Shown here piece after piece: positions 7,280 through 12,201 of a DNA stretch of 15,103 nucleotides. The translations under genes were made by a program, and so were the position numbers. The stretch is from SIG701 sp045577175 (GTDB lineage Bacteria; Bacillota; Clostridia; Oscillospirales; CAG-272). The stretch lies in assembly GCA_045577175.1 (NCBI GenBank), contig JAZNHT010000010.1, positions 1-15,103 of the forward strand. Direction: 5' to 3'. The notes below the pieces were generated by a model, which saw only the letters and a list, made by a program, of their open reading frames with translations, ran no database searches and had not been told where the DNA came from. The stretch's first letter is position 1. Every line of letters starts with the position of its first letter.

Positions 7280-7309
7280 TTGACGGGACGCGCCCTTTTG
7301 CGTTATAAT
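7280..7309 (+). promoter_or_regulatory. Sigma70-type promoter of the GrpB-Nudix fusion gene
   Basis: TTGACG (7280-7285) and a perfect TATAAT (7304-7309) are separated by 18 nt. Transcription should start near 7316, about 45 nt before the ATG at 7362. Confidence 0.7.
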
Positions 7310-7361
7310 AAAATGATAAATTGTTTACTCATGTGACAAGCCGCAGAATGGAGGTGATCGT

Positions 7362-8618
7362 ATGTCGGCACGCCACGAAATCCGCCTGAGCCGACATATG
7401 TCCTCGTGGGACAGCGAGGCATCCGTTCTCATCACCCGACTGCGCTCGGTGCTGGAGGATGCCGTCACCGACATCCAGCACATCGGCTCCACCGCCGTGC
7501 GCGGCATTCTCGCCGTACCTGTGATCGACATCGCCATCGGTCTCACAGAAAATGCGGATGTAGAATCGGCTGTAAAAAAGCTGACGGAGGCGGGTTTCTT
7601 CCGCATCAAGACGGACGAAACGGGATGCATCCGCATGGCGGCACGCCATCGCAACCGTGAGGGCGACGCGCATCACCTCTACATCACAAGATACAAAAGT
7701 CCTGCGTGGCAGGATCTGATTACGTTCAGACACTATCTGAACAATCACGTATTCGCCGCAAACGAGTACGAGGAACTGAAAAAATCTCTTGCGCAGAAGC
7801 ACCGCACAAATCCGCAGGCGTATGCGGCGGGAAAGTCGAAATTCATTAAAAACATCCTCCGCCTGAGCTTCACGGATCCGTTTCTCGGGCGGCATCTGAC
7901 GATCGTGATCGACCGTCCGCTTGGAAGCGCACATCCCGACTATCCGAATCTGAAATACGAGCTGAACTACGGCTTTGTGCCGGGCATCCCTGCCCCCGAC
8001 GGGGAGAATCTCGACGCGTACATCTACGGTGTGCACAAGCCTGTCCGCCGTTTTACGGGCACGGTGATCGCGGTCATCCACCGCAAAAACGACACGGAGG
8101 ACAAGCTGGTTGTCGCACCGAGCGGCGTTGTCGCATACGAGCCGATGATTGAAGAAGCGGTGCGCTTCGCGGAGCAGTATTTTGACACGAGCCTTATCTG
8201 CATCTATGAAAAATCCTGCGGTGCCATCATCTACCGCATCCGCGACGACGGCGTGATTGAGTATCTGATTCTGTATCAGCACCGATCGGGCACGTGGAGC
8301 GTGCCGAAGGGGCATATCGCCGCAGGCGAGACAGAGACCGAGACGGCACTCCGCGAAATCCGCGAGGAAACGGGGCTGCACGTCTCGCTGATTGACGGCT
8401 TCCGTAAGGAAATGTCCTACACCGTATCCGCCAAGGCATCCAAAAACGTGGTGATCTTCCTCGCCAAATCGGAGGGAGAGCTCTCCCTCGGTGCAAACGA
8501 AATCTCCGACGCGCTCTGGGCGGACAAGGCGACCGCGATCCGCAAGCTCGGCGGACGGAGTATCGGACGCATCATTGAAGCGGCGGAAATCTTCATCCGC
8601 GCGCATCTCAAAGCATAA
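7362..8618 (+). CDS. Three-domain protein: GrpB (UPF0157) + compact pyrophosphatase-like + Nudix hydrolase
   Basis: A 418-residue soluble protein made of three nucleotide/phosphate-type domains. Residues 1-168 are a GrpB/UPF0157 nucleotidyltransferase-fold domain: HIGSTAV (40-46), D56 in PVIDIAI, and the C-terminal motif FRHYLNNH...YEELK...AYAAGKSKFI. Residues about 177-280 match the short clostridial form of family I inorganic pyrophosphatase: DRPLGSAHPDYP, LNYGFVPG, DGENLD (213-218, aligning with DGDPVD of the E. coli enzyme, E replacing the middle D), and NDTEDKLVVAP (243-253). Residues about 285-418 are a Nudix hydrolase with a complete Nudix box, G317 to L339 (Gx5Ex7REUxEExGU), preceded by HRSGTWSVPK as in Ap4A-type members. 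The start is fixed by GGAGGTGAT 3-11 nt upstream. It is transcribed alone. Domain calls are from motifs; the joint function is unknown. Confidence 0.9.
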   Translation: MSARHEIRLSRHMSSWDSEASVLITRLRSVLEDAVTDIQHIGSTAVRGILAVPVIDIAIGLTENADVESAVKKLTEAGFFRIKTDETGCIRMAARHRNREGDAHHLYITRYKSPAWQDLITFRHYLNNHVFAANEYEELKKSLAQKHRTNPQAYAAGKSKFIKNILRLSFTDPFLGRHLTIVIDRPLGSAHPDYPNLKYELNYGFVPGIPAPDGENLDAYIYGVHKPVRRFTGTVIAVIHRKNDTEDKLVVAPSGVVAYEPMIEEAVRFAEQYFDTSLICIYEKSCGAIIYRIRDDGVIEYLILYQHRSGTWSVPKGHIAAGETETETALREIREETGLHVSLIDGFRKEMSYTVSAKASKNVVIFLAKSEGELSLGANEISDALWADKATAIRKLGGRSIGRIIEAAEIFIRAHLKA

Positions 8619-8624
8619 AAACAA

Positions 8625-8646
8625 CCCCGACGCCGAAGCGTCGGGG
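8625..8646. terminator. Hairpin terminator between the convergent Nudix-fusion and membrane-protein genes
   Basis: A perfect 9-bp stem CCCCGACGC/GCGTCGGGG (8625-8633 with 8638-8646) closes a CGAA tetraloop. On the minus strand it is followed by TTGTTTTTATG, a good T-run, so it mainly ends the gene at 8666-9094. On the plus strand the tail is poor (TGAGGTTTC), though it lies just 6 nt after the Nudix-fusion stop. Confidence 0.8.
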
Positions 8647-8665
8647 TGAGGTTTCGCTTGCTGAA

Positions 8666-9094
8666 TCAATCGTCCCCGTCTGTGCAGTCAAGCACGTCTG
8701 CTGTGCAAAAAGCGTAGCAGAGAATGCCGATCAGAAGCAGTGCGATGAACAGCGTAAGCAGACCGACAAGAACGCCGGCAAGCCATGCGGGCGCGATCCC
8801 CACAAATGCGAGAACGGCAAGCGCAGACGCGACCGTTCCGACCGCGCCGATGATCCACGTGCGGGCGGCACGCCCGAAGCAGCAGCCGCAAAGTCGGTTC
8901 CGACAGGAAAATCCCGCGGCGGCAACAAACATCGCCGCGAAAAAGGCACCTATGCCGATCAGTGCATACACACCGGCATCAAACAAAGGCAAGATTCCAA
9001 ATCCGAACAAAATCCCGATAACAATCGCAAGGACAAACGCCCCAAAAACGGCAACACCGCAGAAAGACGGACGGCAATCCGTATTGCATCCCAT
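8666..9094 (-). CDS. Small cysteine-rich four-helix membrane protein, function unknown
   Basis: A 142-residue hypothetical protein that I do not recognise. Four membrane helices can be seen at about 13-36, 41-63, 80-100 and 103-129. There are ten cysteines: C3, C7 and C12 before helix 1; C64, C69, C71 and C72 in the loop between helices 2 and 3; C126, C130 and C137 at the end of helix 4 and in the tail. With four helices, the N-terminus, the 2-3 loop and the C-terminus all fall on the same side of the membrane, so the cysteine clusters face each other. The tail is acidic (DCTDGDD). The start at 9094 is preferred over an ATG 15 codons upstream because AAGGAG lies 8 nt before it. It lies 80 nt downstream of the S1-domain gene and may be cotranscribed with it. 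No function can be assigned. Confidence 0.8.
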   Translation of the reverse strand: MGCNTDCRPSFCGVAVFGAFVLAIVIGILFGFGILPLFDAGVYALIGIGAFFAAMFVAAAGFSCRNRLCGCCFGRAARTWIIGAVGTVASALAVLAFVGIAPAWLAGVLVGLLTLFIALLLIGILCYAFCTADVLDCTDGDD

Positions 9095-9121
9095 ATTTTC
9101 CACTCCTTCGTTTTGATAAAT

Positions 9122-9138
9122 TGAGCCGTTTCGGCTCA
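9122..9138 (-). terminator. Weak hairpin terminator or attenuator after the S1-domain gene
   Basis: A perfect 7-bp stem TGAGCCG/CGGCTCA (9122-9128 with 9132-9138) with a 3-nt loop. On the minus strand it is followed only by ATTTATC, so termination is likely partial and some transcripts may read into the cysteine-rich membrane protein gene. Confidence 0.45.
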
Positions 9139-9174
9139 CTCTATCCTATGCCGGAGTGCTTCATTTGGTGCCGC

Positions 9175-10128
9175 TTACATGGGTGTCGATTCAAAATCCG
9201 TACCGATATATTTCGGACAGTCGGGCGGCGAGTACCGCCATGACGAAATATGTCTGACCGTCTCCGTATCGATAAAATACCGCATCCTGCGCGGAGCGTG
9301 CTCGGCATGAGCATCGATTATCACAAGTTTGATTTTCATCCGTTCGGGCACGATGCTTTTTATGTACACGGCGCAGACGTCGCCGACCGAGACGCCCTCG
9401 CGCACCTCGGCAAGCCCAGCGAGATTCGGCGCAAGCTCGACGAATATCCCGTACGGCTCAATGGAACGGACGATGCCCGAAACCGTCTGCGTAGGCGCAA
9501 ACGCCGCGGCATTCTCCAGCCATGTGCCGAGAAGCTCGCGGTGCGTCATGTACACCCGCCCGCTGTCCGCGTCCATGCTTTTGACGATCGCCATGATCTG
9601 CTCTCCCGGAGAGAAGCGGTCGGACGGATGCGAAATACGCGACACGGAAATACAGTCTACCGTCAAAAGCGAGACGATTCCGCATCCAATATCGACAAAT
9701 GCGCCGAAAGGCTCCAGATGCGTCACCTTCGCAGGGATGATGTCGCCGGGACACAGTCCGAGGACGAAATTCCGCATACATTCCGCCTGTGCCGCACGGC
9801 GTGAGAGACGAACGCGCACACCGCCCTCTCCGCGCTCGATACCGATCACTTTGAAGCAGACCGGCTTGCCCACACGCGTGATGATCGCAATATCCTTGGT
9901 CTCGCCGCCGTCGTGGTTGTACACCGCATCCTCTCGTTCAATGATCCCGATGATGCCGTGGAGATCGACGCGCAAGCTCATGCTCGTACAGTCGCACATG
10001 AGCACAATTCCCTCGAGAATCCGTCCCTGCGCCATCGCGCGCTCCAGTCCGTGCAGAGACGACGTATACGCCGTATTCTCCGCCGTGCCGATCCGTGCAC
10101 CCTCCGGTGCATATCTTTTTTCCGTCAT
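9175..10128 (-). CDS. S1 RNA-binding domain protein (three S1 repeats)
   Basis: A 317-residue cytoplasmic protein with three S1-type OB-fold repeats at about 35-112, 128-200 and 215-270. The second and third are clearest (PAKVTHLEPFGAFVDIG and GIVRSIEPYGIFVEL); the first is degenerate. A 45-residue C-terminal tail of no known type follows, rich in Arg, Tyr and Trp. Such proteins are related to ribosomal protein S1 and usually bind single-stranded RNA, but this one is too short to be the main ribosomal S1 and its target is unknown. Start choice: an ATG at 10137 directly abuts GAGGG (1 nt), too close for a ribosome binding site, whereas the ATG at 10128 has about 10 nt spacing; the true start may be either. 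It diverges from the yitT-type gene. Family assignment is confident, role is not. Confidence 0.85.
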   Translation of the reverse strand: MTEKRYAPEGARIGTAENTAYTSSLHGLERAMAQGRILEGIVLMCDCTSMSLRVDLHGIIGIIEREDAVYNHDGGETKDIAIITRVGKPVCFKVIGIERGEGGVRVRLSRRAAQAECMRNFVLGLCPGDIIPAKVTHLEPFGAFVDIGCGIVSLLTVDCISVSRISHPSDRFSPGEQIMAIVKSMDADSGRVYMTHRELLGTWLENAAAFAPTQTVSGIVRSIEPYGIFVELAPNLAGLAEVREGVSVGDVCAVYIKSIVPERMKIKLVIIDAHAEHAPRRMRYFIDTETVRHISSWRYSPPDCPKYIGTDFESTPM

Positions 10129-10158
10129 TTTCACCATGCCCTCTTTCCGTTTTTCTTA

Positions 10159-10186
10159 TTGATCTTCGGTTTTTGCACGGTATAGC
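10159..10186 (+). promoter_or_regulatory. Candidate promoter of the yitT-corA unit
   Basis: TTGATC (10159-10164) and TATAGC (10181-10186) are 16 nt apart, each with two mismatches to consensus. Transcription would start near 10193. Confidence 0.4.
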
Positions 10187-10193
10187 ATATGAC

Positions 10194-10223
10194 GGAGCCT
10201 CCGCCGATATTCCGGCGAGCTCC
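10194..10223 (+). promoter_or_regulatory. Hairpin at the predicted 5' end of the yitT-corA transcript
   Basis: GGAGC (10194-10198) pairs with GCTCC (10219-10223), and CGCCG (10202-10206) pairs with CGGCG (10213-10217). These are separated by a small internal loop and closed by a 6-nt loop. It ends about 14 nt before the AGGAGG ribosome binding site. No T-run follows, so it is not a terminator; a 5' stabilising or regulatory stem is possible. Confidence 0.35.
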
Positions 10224-10249
10224 CTATCAAAATTTCAGGAGGAAGCAGT

Positions 10250-11104
10250 ATGCTGAAAAAATCCTTATTTGCCGAAATCGGCACCGTATTGGCAGGCAGT
10301 ATCCTGTTTGCCCTCTCGCTCGCGTTTTTTCTGACACCGTCCGGCATCGTCGTCGGCGGTGCAACCGGTGTTTCCGTCACCCTGCATGAGCTCATTTCGC
10401 TCCCTGTCGGTGTCGGTATCTTTCTTGTAAACTTGCCGCTTGTGCTTCTCAACATCAAGGTTGCCGGCTTTCGCGGCATGTCACGCACCATAATCGGTAT
10501 TCTTGCCACGTCCGTGTTCACCGATCTGCTCGCGTTCTTCCCTCCTGCCTCCGCGGAGCCGCTGCTCAGCTCCTTCTGCGGCGGTGCCATGATGGGTGCG
10601 GGCGCAGGTATCATGCTGATGCGCGGCTACACCACGGGCGGCTCCGATTTAGCGGCGTATCTCATCCGCCGCAAGGCGCGGCGATTACCCGTCGGCACGC
10701 TGATTCTCATCATCGACGGCGTGATTATCCTCGGTGCGGCGATTCTTCTGAAAAGATACGACGGTATTCTTTACTCCGTGGCAACGGCGATTGCGTATTC
10801 CGTTGCGATTGACACCGTGATGAACGGACTCGGACGCGCTAAACTCGCGCTCATCATCTCCGAGCAGTACGAGAAAATCAGCAACGAGATCACCAAAAGC
10901 CTCAACCGCGGTGTCACCGTCCTGCACGGCTTCGGCTGGTACACCGGCAAGGATAAAAACGTTGTGATGTGCGTCATGAAGCGATCTGAACTGTTTTCTC
11001 TCCAGAAGCTCGTGAAGGAAACGGATCCGAAAGCCTTCATGATTATCACAGATGCCGCCGAGGTCATCGGCGACGGCTTCAACTCCATGGCGGAACTGCC
11101 CTAA
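10250..11104 (+). CDS. YitT family membrane protein (YitT + DUF2179)
   Basis: A 284-residue integral membrane protein of the YitT/DUF161 family, with five to six helices between about 9 and 195. Family signatures are PSGIVVGGATG (30-40) and RGYTTGGSDLAA (125-136). The cytoplasmic C-terminal DUF2179 domain spans about 220-278 (GVTVLHGFGWYTG...VMKRSELFSLQKLVKETDPKAFMIITDAAEVIGDGF). Length is normal for the family. The biochemical role of YitT proteins is not established; they are thought to be transporters. The ATG at 10250 has AGGAGGA about 7 nt upstream. corA follows after 46 nt with no terminator between, which suggests one transcript. Confidence 0.93.
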   Translation: MLKKSLFAEIGTVLAGSILFALSLAFFLTPSGIVVGGATGVSVTLHELISLPVGVGIFLVNLPLVLLNIKVAGFRGMSRTIIGILATSVFTDLLAFFPPASAEPLLSSFCGGAMMGAGAGIMLMRGYTTGGSDLAAYLIRRKARRLPVGTLILIIDGVIILGAAILLKRYDGILYSVATAIAYSVAIDTVMNGLGRAKLALIISEQYEKISNEITKSLNRGVTVLHGFGWYTGKDKNVVMCVMKRSELFSLQKLVKETDPKAFMIITDAAEVIGDGFNSMAELP

Positions 11105-11150
11105 TTCCGCCCGGATACATACAAATTACAAACAGAAAGGAGACGCTGCT

Positions 11151-12095
11151 ATGGTAAATCGTTACATAACAGAAAACGGACATCTCACAACCGCAGAGGA
11201 AGACTCCAAAGGTACGTGGATCTCCGTCGTTGCCCCCACGGATGCGGAAATTGCCGCACTGTCCAAAAAATTCTCACTGGAAGAAGACATCCTGCGATCA
11301 GCTCTCGATATGGAAGAGCGTTCCCGTCTGGATGTAGACGAAGCGTACACGCTGATCGTCGTAAACATCCCGTATGTCAGTAAGCAGGCAGACCGCGAGC
11401 TGTACGATACCCTGCCGCTCTCCGTTATTCTCACGCAGGGGTGCGTTATCACCGTATGCTCGCAGGATTGCCCGATCCTTCGCCAATTTGCGGACGGAAA
11501 GGTGCGCGATTTCAATACAAATATGAAATCCCGTTTCGTTTTGCAACTGCTCTACCGCATCGCCTCGCACTATCTCGCATACCTTCGCAGCATCGACCGC
11601 AGAAGCGGTGAGATTGAGAAAACACTGCATAAATCGACAAAGAACGAGGAGCTTCTGGAGCTTCTGAAGCTGGAGAAGAGCCTTTTGTACTTCTCGACCT
11701 CCCTGCGTGCAAACGGGGTTGTGCTCGAAAAGCTCGTCCGTGTGGCGGCGATCAAGCAGTATCCCGAGGACGCGGAGCTTCTTGAGGACGTCATCGTCGA
11801 AAACAAGCAGGCGATCGAGATGGCGGCGATCTACAGCGGCGTCCTGAACGAGCTGATGAACGCATTTTCCTCCATCATCTCCAACAACCTGAACGTGGTG
11901 ATGAAGGTGCTGGCAATCATCACGATCGCCATGTCCGTCCCGACGATGATCTTCAGCGCGTACGGCATGAACGTCTCCTCGGCAAGTATGCCGTTTGCCC
12001 AGAATCCGCACGGATTTGCCATTATCGTCGGCATCTCCGCCTTTTCGCTGATTGTGGCAGGCTTCATCCTCGCAAAGCTGCGTATTTTCAAATAA
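11151..12095 (+). CDS. corA: CorA family divalent metal cation transporter
   Basis: A 314-residue member of the CorA Mg2+/Co2+ channel family, which works as a homopentamer in the inner membrane. The cytoplasmic N-terminal domain and the long stalk helix region cover about 1-248. Two membrane helices lie at about 250-271 and 288-309, and the signature selectivity motif GMN is at 272-274 (in SAYGMNV). The C-terminus ends in a short basic tail KLRIFK. The start at 11151 is chosen because AAAGGAG lies just upstream; an open frame extends 33 codons further into the yitT-type gene but has no such signal. It is likely cotranscribed with the upstream gene and is followed by a strong terminator. In this family Mg2+ is the usual substrate, but Co2+, Ni2+ or Zn2+ cannot be excluded from sequence. 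Confidence 0.94.
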   Translation: MVNRYITENGHLTTAEEDSKGTWISVVAPTDAEIAALSKKFSLEEDILRSALDMEERSRLDVDEAYTLIVVNIPYVSKQADRELYDTLPLSVILTQGCVITVCSQDCPILRQFADGKVRDFNTNMKSRFVLQLLYRIASHYLAYLRSIDRRSGEIEKTLHKSTKNEELLELLKLEKSLLYFSTSLRANGVVLEKLVRVAAIKQYPEDAELLEDVIVENKQAIEMAAIYSGVLNELMNAFSSIISNNLNVVMKVLAIITIAMSVPTMIFSAYGMNVSSASMPFAQNPHGFAIIVGISAFSLIVAGFILAKLRIFK

Positions 12096-12107
12096 GAATA
12101 CAAAAAC

Positions 12108-12139
12108 GGGGCATCGCCGGAGGGCGGTGCCTCTTTTTT
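12108..12139 (+). terminator. Rho-independent terminator after corA
   Basis: An 11-bp stem pairs 12108-12118 with 12123-12133 (core GGCATCGCC/GGCGGTGCC, two G-T pairs), with a GGAG loop, followed by TTTTTT (12134-12139). It separates the corA unit from the ATPase gene. Confidence 0.92.
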
Positions 12140-12201
12140 GCGACTATTTTTCCCGATGCGCGCATATAGTAGGACAAAACCAGCGCAAAGGTTGTGATCA
12201 C

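Noticed and set aside
7329..8669. A 446-codon antisense open frame over the GrpB-Nudix gene
   Set aside because: It has no domain and no ribosome binding site seen, while the opposite strand has clear Nudix, GrpB and pyrophosphatase motifs.
11052..11150. Upstream extension of corA into the yitT-type gene
   Set aside because: It overlaps the well-conserved DUF2179 end of the upstream gene, and the ATG at 11151 has AAAGGAG just upstream.
12052..12201. Upstream extension of the ATPase frame
   Set aside because: It runs through the corA terminator hairpin and has no P-type ATPase similarity before the ATG at 12202.
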